Made by a program: the position numbers and the translations under genes. Positions 1-7,645 of a stretch of DNA of 11,438 bases are shown in pieces; within the stretch, counting starts at the first letter, position 1, and each line of letters begins with the position of its first letter. The notes beneath the pieces were generated by a model. The model was given only the letters and a program-made list of their open reading frames with translations, had not been told where the DNA came from and did not search any database. The stretch lies in the NCBI GenBank assembly GCA_002367255.1, contig DFBD01000119.1, forward strand, positions 1-11,438, in the 5' to 3' direction. The DNA is from Rhodobacterales bacterium UBA3089 (GTDB lineage: Bacteria > Pseudomonadota > Alphaproteobacteria > Rhodobacterales > Rhodobacteraceae).

Positions 1-245
1 CGGTCCAGCGCGATGCCGTTGGTGCGCACCCCGTGCACCATTGGCGTGCGCCCGGTCATCAGGGTCGCCCGGTTTGGCTGGCACAGCGGCGACGAGACAT
101 AAAATTTGTCAAACCGCGTGCCTTCCTTGGCCAGAGCGTCGATGTTGGGTGTTTTCAGCACATCGTTGCCGTAACAGCCCACATGATCCCAGCGCTGCTG
201 ATCTGTCAGAAATACAATGAAATTCGGTTTCGGAGCGTCGCTCAT
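1..245 (-). CDS. Type I sulfatase / alkaline-phosphatase superfamily hydrolase, N-terminal part
   Basis: This is the first 81 residues of a sulfatase-family enzyme; the rest lies beyond the left edge. The family hydrolyses sulfate esters (some members phosphate or phosphonate esters) using a formylglycine made from cysteine. The motif is seen directly as C55-x-P57-x-R59, followed by ATLMTGR. An early Asp (D15, in TDQQ) fits the first metal ligand, and YGN plus KTPNIDALAKEG are typical of the family's N-terminus. No signal peptide is visible, so the enzyme is probably cytoplasmic. AAGGA lies 6 bases before the ATG and supports this start. The gene begins 13 bases after the TRAP permease stop, which implies cotranscription with the transporter and suggests that it acts on the imported substrate. 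The substrate cannot be read from this fragment; phosphonate monoester hydrolases share the same motif. Confidence 0.9.
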   Translation of the reverse strand, partial: MSDAPKPNFIVFLTDQQRWDHVGCYGNDVLKTPNIDALAKEGTRFDKFYVSSPLCQPNRATLMTGRTPMVHGVRTNGIALD

Positions 246-258
246 GATATGTCCTTGT

Positions 259-2169
259 TCATACTGGGTTTGCGGTGTTGCCGTCTGCGGCCAAACCAGG
301 GATTTCGCGTACAAATATCAGCCTGAGGGCAAAAACCGCCAATAAAGGTATGCCAGCCAGATTGATCCAAGCGCCATAGGTTGCGGCGTCATGGGGCAAC
401 AGGAAACAGGCGCCGGCCAAGGCCGCGATCACGCGTTCCCAGCCCAAAAGGCGGCGCGTTGCGTATCCAACCAAACCCGAACTGATCAAGGCAACCCCCA
501 AAACCGCTGTGAGTGCTGCAACGGCAATGCGCCATGGCTCGCCGATCATCAACAGTGATGGCGAATAGACAAACAGGAACGGCAGAATGAACGCGGGCCA
601 TGAAAACTGCACCGCCTTCCAGCCCACTTTCATCGGAGGGGCGCCGCCGATATTGGCAGCCGCAAAGGCCGCAACCGCAATCGGGGGGGTGATCAGCGAC
701 ATCATGCCAAAGAAAAATATGAACATATGCGCACTGATCGGGGTTAACCCCAGTTCCACCAGCGACGGCGCTGTCAAGGTGGCCAGCAACAGATAAACGC
801 CCAGCGTCGGCAGCCCCATACCCATGATAATAGACAAAACTGCGGCTGTTATCAGCAACAGAAACAGGCTGCTTTCGCCAATGCTGACCAGTTGCAGGGT
901 GATGCCAAACGAAACGGCGGTGATATTCAGCACACCGATAATCGCCCCTGCACAGGCACCTATGACGATAATGTCGGCAACGGTTGTGCCCGCTACCACC
1001 AATGCGGTGAACACCCCGCGCAGAGTCATTCGGCTAGGCCCATAGCGGCGAAATACACCCAGAACCAAGGTCACGGCGGTGGCATAGGCTACGGCGCGTT
1101 CGGCCTCCAAGTTGTATTTGAACAGGCCCGTGACCAGCACGGCAAAAGGAAGAATGTAATGTCCGCCTTTGACCAGCACGGTTGTGGCGCGCGGAAGCTC
1201 GGCGCGTTTCAGGGCCAAAATGCCATTGCGTGCCGCCAACAAATCGGCCTGAATGAACAGGCAGGTATAATAGAGCAAGCCCGGGATCAGCGCGGCCAGC
1301 GCGACCTCGGCGTAGGGCACATTCAGGAATTCGGCCATAAGGAAGGCAACAGCCCCCATCACCGGCGGTAAAAGCTGCCCCCCGGTCGAGGCTGAAGCCT
1401 CGATCGCCGAGGCCTCGGATGGGGAATAGCCGGATTTTTTCATCATCGGAATGGTGATCACCCCGGTCGAGGCGACATTGGCAATTGCACTGCCCGACAC
1501 CGACCCGAACAGGGCCGAGGCGGCGATGGCAATTTTGGCAGTGCCACCCCGAAACCGGCCCATTGCGGCCAATGCCAGATCCGTAAAGAACGCCCCGCCC
1601 CCTGCAACATTCAGGATATTGCCAAATACAACGAACGACACGACGATTGTGGAGGTAACCAGCAACGGCAGGCCAAGGATACCGTTGGGATCAATGGTCA
1701 GATAGCTAATCAGTCGACCAGGACTAACCTGACGCCCTTCCAGATAACCGGGCAGATAGTGGGCAAATACCCCGATAATCAGGAACGTAACCAATATCAA
1801 ACACAGCGTCAGGCCAGCGACCCGCCGTAGCGCCTCGACCAACAAGGGGATCAGGATTGTGCCACAGATAATCGCCGGAACCGGTTTGACGATCATTGTC
1901 GGCAATAAAACAGGGTACATCACCGCAAGGTATCCGCAGGTCAAAAATCCTGCGGTTGCGGCGATAATACCAGCCCACCAGCCAAGCGTCCGCCCGGTTT
2001 GGGCATCCGCTTCGGCTGGCAGATAGATAACGGCAAGGGTAAACCCCAAAGCAAAGGACATGTACTGTTCTTTGTAGACGCTCAGCGACAAAAGCTGCAA
2101 AACGTCCAGAGCCCACACGAGCGCACCTGCTACGATCAACACCGCAACGGCATTTTTCATCATGTGCAT
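259..2169 (-). CDS. TRAP transporter permease, fused 4TM/12TM (DctQM) subunit, TAXI type
   Basis: This 636-residue integral membrane protein is the permease of a tripartite ATP-independent periplasmic transporter. It takes substrate from the TAXI binding protein and imports it with a sodium or proton gradient. Hydrophobic segments run through the whole length: a few N-terminal helices match the small DctQ-like part and the rest match the DctM part. The family's conserved block is clear near residues 220-275, with FGSVSGSAIANVASTG, then an E-ASASTGGQLLPPVMGA stretch. A second re-entrant-type block, GMGLPTLGVYLLL, lies near 450, followed by FFFGMMSLITPPIAVAAFAA. The gene starts 6 bases after the TAXI gene stop. 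Met occurs at codons 1, 3 and 4; GGCGAG 9 bases before the first ATG is a weak ribosome site, so the exact start is uncertain by a few codons. Fused DctQM permeases are usual in the TAXI subfamily. The substrate is not evident. Confidence 0.95.
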   Translation of the reverse strand: MHMMKNAVAVLIVAGALVWALDVLQLLSLSVYKEQYMSFALGFTLAVIYLPAEADAQTGRTLGWWAGIIAATAGFLTCGYLAVMYPVLLPTMIVKPVPAIICGTILIPLLVEALRRVAGLTLCLILVTFLIIGVFAHYLPGYLEGRQVSPGRLISYLTIDPNGILGLPLLVTSTIVVSFVVFGNILNVAGGGAFFTDLALAAMGRFRGGTAKIAIAASALFGSVSGSAIANVASTGVITIPMMKKSGYSPSEASAIEASASTGGQLLPPVMGAVAFLMAEFLNVPYAEVALAALIPGLLYYTCLFIQADLLAARNGILALKRAELPRATTVLVKGGHYILPFAVLVTGLFKYNLEAERAVAYATAVTLVLGVFRRYGPSRMTLRGVFTALVVAGTTVADIIVIGACAGAIIGVLNITAVSFGITLQLVSIGESSLFLLLITAAVLSIIMGMGLPTLGVYLLLATLTAPSLVELGLTPISAHMFIFFFGMMSLITPPIAVAAFAAANIGGAPPMKVGWKAVQFSWPAFILPFLFVYSPSLLMIGEPWRIAVAALTAVLGVALISSGLVGYATRRLLGWERVIAALAGACFLLPHDAATYGAWINLAGIPLLAVFALRLIFVREIPGLAADGNTANPV

Positions 2170-2175
2170 CAGAGG

Positions 2176-3171
2176 TTACTCGCCGGTAATACCATTGGCT
2201 TCGTAATAACCGGCCGCCCCGTCATGCGTCGGCAGGTTTACAACATCCCCCGCCAGCGTATTCAGGTTCATCCGGTTAAAGGCAGGATGAATCGCGATAA
2301 ACTCGTCCCTGGCGGTATAGAGCGCCTCTGCAACTGCGGCGACCGTTTCGGGCGGTGTGCTGGCGCTGGCCAACAGAACCAGCGTTGATCCCATCATTGG
2401 CGTTTCGGCCACGATTCCGGGGCGGCGCTCGTTTGGGGTGACCTGACGAATTAATGTACCCGGAACGATACCGGTCGTGATCTCCAACAGGTCTTCGCGT
2501 TCAGGCAAGGGCAAAAACCGAATACCGCCGACAGATGCATCCGCCTGCGAGGTCAGACCCGAGCCAACCGTAAAGACTACCGCGTCTGACCGGCCAGCCA
2601 TGAAATCCTGAACTGCCGCCGGAGCTGCCGTGGCATGAACAGGTATAATGTCGTCTTCTCCCAGATCGGCTGCTGCCAACTGAGCGCGGCCCCAATATTC
2701 CAGAATACGCTGCTGGGTAATGCCCCATGAGACGCGTTTTCCTTTTAGATCGGCCATTGTCATGATGTCGGAATCAGCGCGCACCATCCAACCCGCTTCA
2801 AAGGACACCAGATGCCCGACCAACCGGATATTGGGGTGTGGGTTACCTTCGAACACGGTTGTACCTGATGCCGCAAGGCTTGATACATCTGCGCTGGCCA
2901 GCGAGAATTGGATCTCGCCACTGTTTAACAACGGCATCGTGACCTCTGGTCCACCCATCGGGACAGCGCGCATGGTCATGCCCCGCTCGTCCATTACCTT
3001 GGCCAATGCCGCACCAAGTGCCGACCCTAACGAGCCCTGTGCCGTTGTCCCGATTGTCACGGTTTGGGCTGTGACGGGGGTTGCAGCCATTAGGCCAACC
3101 GCCGCGATTGCGGCCCAGCAGACTGTCCGGGTGGCCCCCGAAACGTTCCGTATTTGTGTCGCTATATTCAT
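2176..3171 (-). CDS. TAXI family TRAP transporter solute-binding protein
   Basis: This is a periplasmic receptor of 331 residues that captures substrate for the fused permease downstream. The N-terminus is a signal peptide: basic residues around 8-15, a hydrophobic stretch at about 17-31, and a likely cleavage after VTA at residue 35. The mature protein opens with TVTIGTTAQGSLG, the usual TAXI start, and ends with HDGAAGYYEANGI, matching the family's C-terminal block. Length is normal for the family. The frame is open back to 3315, but the first 48 residues of that longer reading lack a leader. An AGGAGG lies 8 bases before the ATG at 3171 and only 2 bases before an earlier in-frame ATG at 3177, so I chose 3171. 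TAXI receptors have been linked to glutamate or 2-oxoglutarate in some species; here the neighbouring sulfatase hints at a sulfated or other organic acid, which is inference. Confidence 0.95.
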   Translation of the reverse strand: MNIATQIRNVSGATRTVCWAAIAAVGLMAATPVTAQTVTIGTTAQGSLGSALGAALAKVMDERGMTMRAVPMGGPEVTMPLLNSGEIQFSLASADVSSLAASGTTVFEGNPHPNIRLVGHLVSFEAGWMVRADSDIMTMADLKGKRVSWGITQQRILEYWGRAQLAAADLGEDDIIPVHATAAPAAVQDFMAGRSDAVVFTVGSGLTSQADASVGGIRFLPLPEREDLLEITTGIVPGTLIRQVTPNERRPGIVAETPMMGSTLVLLASASTPPETVAAVAEALYTARDEFIAIHPAFNRMNLNTLAGDVVNLPTHDGAAGYYEANGITGE

Positions 3172-3179
3172 TGTCATCT

Positions 3180-3185
3180 CCTCCT
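3180..3185 (-). promoter_or_regulatory. Strong Shine-Dalgarno site of the TAXI receptor gene
   Basis: A perfect AGGAGG on the minus strand, inside a purine tract at 3178-3187. It lies 8 bases from the ATG at 3171 but only 2 bases from the in-frame ATG at 3177, so it settles the start at 3171. Confidence 0.8.
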
Positions 3186-3233
3186 CTGACGTGCACTGGT
3201 TTCCAGTTGCAAAGCCATAGGGGCGAAAACCTT

Positions 3234-3246
3234 GTTGACGGTCAAC
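3234..3246. promoter_or_regulatory. Perfect 13-base inverted repeat, candidate operator
   Basis: GTTGAC-G-GTCAAC is a perfect palindrome with 6-base arms around one base. It lies 63 bases upstream of the TAXI receptor start. A symmetric site of this size suits a dimeric repressor or activator, and on the minus strand it includes a TTGAC that could act as a -35 element. No convincing -10 follows at the usual distance (the best is a poor CCCTAT). No regulator gene lies in the window, so the binding protein is unknown. Confidence 0.35.
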
Positions 3247-3562
3247 TGTTGAAAGTGTTGTGTTCGGTGGGTGAACATTCATGCTCAATAGCTTGACACC
3301 AGGTTGCCAGCCCAAAAGTGGAAGGGCTAAAGTGGCGGTTCTTTATATTGCTATCCTAACCTAGTATTGCGCCGATATTTACAATACATTGATAGCGTGA
3401 GGGGTATGGTCGCGTACTACAAATTAACAACGTTACAGATTTATTTTCAGCAACTCAGAATTCGCTGCGAACAATATTGAAATGTTCCAAAAACGATATC
3501 TGAACGAGTACACTCTTTTGATAATAAAATTTTAAGCAGCAAAAATTGGATAGATTTGAAAC
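3247..3562. other. AT-rich divergent intergenic region
   Basis: With the leader of the TAXI gene this makes about 390 bases between divergent genes. I see no gene, RNA gene or long repeat here. The part from about 3420 to 3560 is strikingly AT-rich and should hold the promoter of the plus-strand gene. A GATAAT at 3520-3525 resembles a -10 box and is followed by the palindrome TAAAATTTTA at 3525-3534, but no good -35 lies 16-18 bases upstream. A 5-base inverted repeat (AGCCC...GGGCT, 3309-3328) is too short to call a terminator. Confidence 0.4.
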
Positions 3563-4837
3563 ATGTCTGTTAGTGAAATTCCCGCCAAATCTTTAAGATA
3601 TGTTCCTGCAATAATTCTGCTGCTACTGCCGCCAGCCCTGGGCCTTGCGTACATGTCGTTTGGCATCATCTATGCGGGGGGCTTACGATCTATTGTATAT
3701 GATTTATCGTGGCTGTCCTTTGCGTTCATTTTTGTGGCGGTTTCGAATTTTTCAAAAGTTTCTTTGGTAAACGTGGGGCGAAATTTGCCGCGTTCATACA
3801 TTTTCGTATTCTTGGTGCTGGCTGTTGTCTGGATCTATACAACCACTATGGTCGCCGTGAATCCCAAAATGGCGTACTATACCTCGGGCCGTGGGATTGT
3901 CGTAATTCTGGTGGGTCTTGCAGCTGCCGCCCTTAAACAAGTTCATGGGGAAAAATTTACCGCGAGCATAGGGTGGGCCCTCTTTGGTGGTGCCATACTT
4001 CATGCGCCGTTCCTGATTTGGGTGTATGCTCTGGAAGGGCAAAACCCCGAATTTGATTGGCTTTGGGGCCTTCCGGGTTATCCAAGTTTGCGCCTATATA
4101 ACCATGCCGTTGAGGCCGCGATAGCTGCCGGGGTTGGTTTGTATTTTATACGGGATCGTCAAAATACCCGGCATCGAGCATTATTGGCCATAGGAACCGT
4201 TTTGCTGTGGGCTATACTGTTTTGGGGGGGGGCTAGGGGCGCCTTTTTTGCTCTGCTTTCTACATTTATATTGTTGGCAGCAATCGTTCCACATTTTCTA
4301 TCAAGGATATGGAAGTTTTTCCTCGCAACAATGGCTTTGGGTGCCGGCTTGTCATTATTATTACCTGTCCCGCATCCTGCATATGGAATTATCGGCCGGA
4401 TCGACAAGACTTTAGGCTCAGGTAGCTTAAATGCTGCCTCTTCGGACAGACTAAACATTTGGTCCGAGGCTATCGACCTTTTCCTTGAGCGACCCCTTTT
4501 CGGCCACGGTTTGGTTCAATATCAACGCCTTGTTGAAACGTTAACGTCACATACCCCCGAGCACGTTCATAATATCCTGTTTGAGGCCCTTCTATCGTTC
4601 GGACTTATCGGGACATTGGCCTTAATATATCTACTTGGAAAAATCTTGCTTTCTTCAGCACACCACTTGCGAACCACGCACGAAAACTCTGATATTCCAA
4701 TGTTATATGTGGCCACTACCTTGCTGGCTCACGGTTTTGTATCGGGAACCTACTTCCATATGCATTCGATGATAACAATTGCGTTGGCGCTTGGGCTTTT
4801 GCTTCATACTGTAGTTGATGGCAAACAACGAAATTAA
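3563..4837 (+). CDS. O-antigen ligase / Wzy-like polysaccharide polymerase family membrane protein
   Basis: A 424-residue polytopic inner-membrane protein. Hydrophobic segments occur near residues 12-38, 50-62, 79-99, 111-125, 134-155, 183-196, 206-222, 226-243, 250-270, 340-362 and 380-417. Between the last groups is a long polar loop at about 270-340. The C-terminal core matches the Wzy_C / O-antigen ligase family: SDRLNIWSEAIDLFLERPLF, then GHG, then HVHNILFEALLSFGLIG. The RG in GGARGAF (R225) and the loop histidine H336 are in the positions expected of catalytic or glycan-binding residues. Such enzymes join undecaprenyl-linked glycans to lipid A core, to each other or to protein; which applies here cannot be told. 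The gene stands alone, convergent with the reductase-globin gene 31 bases away, with no glycosyltransferase beside it. It is more AT-rich than its neighbours, which may indicate transfer. The Shine-Dalgarno site is weak (GGAT about 12 bases before the ATG). Confidence 0.85.
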   Translation: MSVSEIPAKSLRYVPAIILLLLPPALGLAYMSFGIIYAGGLRSIVYDLSWLSFAFIFVAVSNFSKVSLVNVGRNLPRSYIFVFLVLAVVWIYTTTMVAVNPKMAYYTSGRGIVVILVGLAAAALKQVHGEKFTASIGWALFGGAILHAPFLIWVYALEGQNPEFDWLWGLPGYPSLRLYNHAVEAAIAAGVGLYFIRDRQNTRHRALLAIGTVLLWAILFWGGARGAFFALLSTFILLAAIVPHFLSRIWKFFLATMALGAGLSLLLPVPHPAYGIIGRIDKTLGSGSLNAASSDRLNIWSEAIDLFLERPLFGHGLVQYQRLVETLTSHTPEHVHNILFEALLSFGLIGTLALIYLLGKILLSSAHHLRTTHENSDIPMLYVATTLLAHGFVSGTYFHMHSMITIALALGLLLHTVVDGKQRN

Positions 4838-4868
4838 CCTTCGATACGTTTTACAACAGAACCCAAAA

Positions 4869-6413
4869 TCAGGCCGCGCCTGCATCACAGTTAGAGCAAA
4901 ATATCTCTCCGGTGCGTTGGTGCATTCGAACAGGGCTTCCGTCTGAAATTGGCTCGAAACAGCCATCACACATGCCATCCATTCCCATAATTTCGTCTGT
5001 GTAACCGCTTTTATCTTGCTCAACGCCGTGGTGAACCTGTCCGCGCTCGGCACTTTTAACCATCGTACGGCGGAAAACCTCGTGTAAGCTGGCCCAGCGT
5101 GCAATCAGATGTTCCGGTATATCATAGGCGCGAACGCATTCGAAAAACAGATTTTCACGATACTCAAACAGCTCGTCAGAAATAATCATCCAGTGATGGG
5201 CGTTAAACGGCGGCTCAACAAATGAGCTGCGCACACCGGTCATCAGGCCCACTAAAAACTCGTACTGTTTACCCGAAACCCGCGATTTTGTGACCTTTTG
5301 AAAAAATGGAGACAACCTTGGATCCAGATATACCCGGGTATAAAAGTCATCCAAAATTTGCGAAATCAGCTCGCCTTCTTTCACGGCAGCCCACAACTCG
5401 GGATCCGGCTCGATGGCATTAATTTTTGCGTCGTCATCTGGCATATACGGCGCAGTTGTTTCAAATGGATCCGCGTGGATTGACGCCAGCTTAATCCCGC
5501 AGGCAACCGCCTTGATCCGGGCTGTTTCGATACTATCAGGCGAACCCGCCAGAAAAAGCGTGTATTCACGCAGATCGGGGTGCTCGGCAAATGCGATGTC
5601 AACGACACGCTGCTTGGCCCCATCCTGTGATGCCGCGCAATGTGCTGTAAAATTGGGATATTGCGCCTCAAGTGCGTTGAGTTTTTCGATTAGGTACAGG
5701 TTCTTTTCCAGAACGGCCCCATGATAGAGTGTAATCGGAGCCGAGTGGCCGCGGCGCAAAGCATCCCGTGCTGCGCCCAACATCGGGGCTACACCTGTGC
5801 CTACCCCTATCAGCAACAACGGCTGCCCAGCCATGGCTGAATCATAGTAACAGGTACCAACCGGCCCCTGAATTTCAACCTCGTCACCGGGCATAAGAGT
5901 TTCTGCCACCCAGTTGCTTACCTTGCCATCCGGATACCGCCGAATATGCAGATCCATGAAATAGTCGTTCTCGCGGATGCTGGCCACGGAATAGCTTCGG
6001 GTTTCACCCTCAGGGCTAGTCAGGTTAATAAACTGCCCAGCGCGCCAGTCCAGCTCGGTTAGCGGTTCCAGTAATAGCTGCCAAACATCATCCGACAGCT
6101 GATTTTTCTCTGCCACCAACGCCTTGATGTTCCACTGTGAAAGATCCGGTAGTCGAGCCTCAACCCGTACGGCAGTGCGGGTAACGCAGGGCAAAAACAG
6201 ATTGCGACCACGCATTTCGTTTGTAAGGCGCGACTGCGCCTCTTCGCCAAGTTCGCCCGAAACGGCCTCCAGCATACAAGAACGGCATGAGCCCTTACGA
6301 CAGGAAAAGTGGAGGTTGGCCCCGCCGCGCAGCATCGCATCCAGCGCTGTTTCACCCTCTTTTATCCGGTATTTCTTACCATCAAAGTTAATCCAGTTAT
6401 GCGTGTTTTCCAT
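4869..6413 (-). CDS. Four-part redox protein: [2Fe-2S] ferredoxin, FAD/NAD reductase, truncated globin, CxxC tail
   Basis: A 514-residue soluble protein. Residues 1-85 are a plant-type ferredoxin with cluster ligands C38, C43, C46 and C76 (C-x4-C-x2-C-x29-C). Residues 95-195 are the FAD domain, with RSYS at 139-142. Residues 198-320 are the NAD(P) domain, with GVGTGVAP at 203-210 and AGSP at 289-292. The order ferredoxin-FAD-NAD is that of oxygenase reductases such as BenC or MmoC. Residues 340-455 look like a truncated globin: FYTRVYLDPRLSPFF at 357-371 fits the B helix, and H406 (AHHWMIISDELF) sits five residues before the conserved Ile, as the heme-binding proximal His does. C482/C485 and C506/C509 form a probable zinc site. 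Flavohemoglobin has the reverse domain order. Likely roles are NO or O2 chemistry or heme-based sensing. It is last in the dynamin operon, 21 bases after the preceding stop; AGAAG is a modest ribosome site. Confidence 0.9.
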   Translation of the reverse strand: MENTHNWINFDGKKYRIKEGETALDAMLRGGANLHFSCRKGSCRSCMLEAVSGELGEEAQSRLTNEMRGRNLFLPCVTRTAVRVEARLPDLSQWNIKALVAEKNQLSDDVWQLLLEPLTELDWRAGQFINLTSPEGETRSYSVASIRENDYFMDLHIRRYPDGKVSNWVAETLMPGDEVEIQGPVGTCYYDSAMAGQPLLLIGVGTGVAPMLGAARDALRRGHSAPITLYHGAVLEKNLYLIEKLNALEAQYPNFTAHCAASQDGAKQRVVDIAFAEHPDLREYTLFLAGSPDSIETARIKAVACGIKLASIHADPFETTAPYMPDDDAKINAIEPDPELWAAVKEGELISQILDDFYTRVYLDPRLSPFFQKVTKSRVSGKQYEFLVGLMTGVRSSFVEPPFNAHHWMIISDELFEYRENLFFECVRAYDIPEHLIARWASLHEVFRRTMVKSAERGQVHHGVEQDKSGYTDEIMGMDGMCDGCFEPISDGSPVRMHQRTGEIFCSNCDAGAA

Positions 6414-6434
6414 GAGCTTCGACTTCTTGTTAGG

Positions 6435-7634
6435 TTAAGCTAGCATATTAAAATGTTTGAATTCCCAGTTAAGCTGCTCAATCACAGCGTGGCTTTCCTG
6501 GATGTTTTCGTCAGTATTTTCCTGACGCAGGATGTTTCCAATATAATCATGTGCCTCTTCAAGGCGGGTTGAAATCTTTTTGGCATCTTGGGGCTGCGGT
6601 TTGGAATTTCCCTCCAGAAACACCTGCGACCCCTCAAGCAGCTTTAAATACCCGAGTGAGACCATGGCGTTATCCACACCTTCCAAACTTGATTGGGTCT
6701 TGTTTAGCTCGTGCGACCAATAAGATACAAACGGCCCGGGTCCGGTTTTTAGCGCCGCCACAACAGGCATGATTTTGTTTTTCAAATCGTACTCTACGTT
6801 TTCAAATACATCGGCACGTATGGCAGTAGAAATGGCTTCCATGGTATTCAGACACTCTGCGCCGCCACTGGATTCCCACGTGGCTTGGTTGCTGACCTTT
6901 CCGCTTTCGTCTCGGGCAGTAGAGGCAGCGAGCAATTCCATTGGAATAACCTTGTTAAACAAAGGGCCGGCTTCCTTTTGAAGGCGCTTCATAAGTCGGT
7001 CAACGGAAGGTCTTATGCTGGGCAGGTCCACATGGGTAACCAGAAGCAGGCTTTTCGCTTTCAGTTCAGAGGGCAGATTTTCCCACATGCGCCTTTCGCT
7101 TTCTCGCCAGGCTTGCGTAGCATTCGTACACCAGATAACAAAATCCGCCTGATGTGCCACAGTCAAAAGTTGATCGATGCTGCGCGACGGGTCCGAGGTT
7201 CCGGGTGTGTCAAATATTTCGAATCTTTTCAGGAATGGCACATCCAGCGTAACTTCCAAACACTCCAGCTCACGCAATTCGTCTTCGCTTAATGCGCTGA
7301 TATCATAAAGAGATCGGCTGCCGGTGTGCCCGATGGCCCGGTAAACCGGATCCGCACCGTAAAGAAAGTTTACGGTTGGCATAGCACTGGCCGAGGCCTG
7401 TGTTTCCACCACATGCTGACCCAACAGCATTTTTACAAATGTCGACTTACCGGAGCTAAACTCACCTCCAATAGCGACCTGGATGGGCCGCGACAAAAGC
7501 GTTTTCAAATCAAGGGCGGCGTCATAGGCCCTTGCGACAAGACCATCGCTTCGATCAGCCTGTGCGAGCTTGGCAATAGCCTCGGATACAGTTTTCTCCA
7601 GTTCAGCCTGGACGCCTGCGGTTGAATCTTGCAT
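6435..7634 (-). CDS. Dynamin-like GTPase, shorter partner
   Basis: A 399-residue GTPase of the bacterial dynamin type. The G1 loop is GEFSSGKST (57-65), the G2 threonine is probably T87 in MPTV, G3 is DTPG at 142-145, and G4 is THVD at 200-203 in place of the usual TKxD. Helical sequence on both sides of the G domain, with a likely coiled coil at about 310-390, fits the stalk of this superfamily. No transmembrane helix is evident. It is shorter than typical bacterial dynamins (roughly 600-700 residues), as smaller partners in tandem dynamin pairs often are. It starts 11 bases after the stop of the larger GTPase, with AGGA 9 bases before the ATG, so the two are probably made together. Bacterial dynamins bind and remodel membranes; that the two proteins form hetero-oligomers is inference from the pairing. 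Confidence 0.85.
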   Translation of the reverse strand: MQDSTAGVQAELEKTVSEAIAKLAQADRSDGLVARAYDAALDLKTLLSRPIQVAIGGEFSSGKSTFVKMLLGQHVVETQASASAMPTVNFLYGADPVYRAIGHTGSRSLYDISALSEDELRELECLEVTLDVPFLKRFEIFDTPGTSDPSRSIDQLLTVAHQADFVIWCTNATQAWRESERRMWENLPSELKAKSLLLVTHVDLPSIRPSVDRLMKRLQKEAGPLFNKVIPMELLAASTARDESGKVSNQATWESSGGAECLNTMEAISTAIRADVFENVEYDLKNKIMPVVAALKTGPGPFVSYWSHELNKTQSSLEGVDNAMVSLGYLKLLEGSQVFLEGNSKPQPQDAKKISTRLEEAHDYIGNILRQENTDENIQESHAVIEQLNWEFKHFNMLA

Positions 7635-7645
7635 TTCTTCTGGTC

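Noticed and set aside
892..1371. A 159-residue plus-strand ORF inside the permease gene
   Set aside because: It is antisense to a well-conserved TRAP permease and its protein has no recognisable features.
2176..3315. The longer TAXI protein starting at 3315
   Set aside because: The extra 48 residues hide the signal peptide and have no ribosome site; the AGGAGG serves the ATG at 3171.
3520..3525. GATAAT as the -10 box of the O-antigen ligase promoter
   Set aside because: There is no matching -35 at 16-18 bases, and AT-rich DNA yields such boxes by chance, so it is mentioned only in the intergenic entry.
4838..4868. A bidirectional terminator between the convergent genes
   Set aside because: The 31 bases contain no stable hairpin followed by a T run.
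4703..5104. A 133-residue minus-strand ORF across the convergent junction
   Set aside because: It overlaps both the O-antigen ligase gene and the globin-reductase C-terminus in another frame and resembles no known protein.
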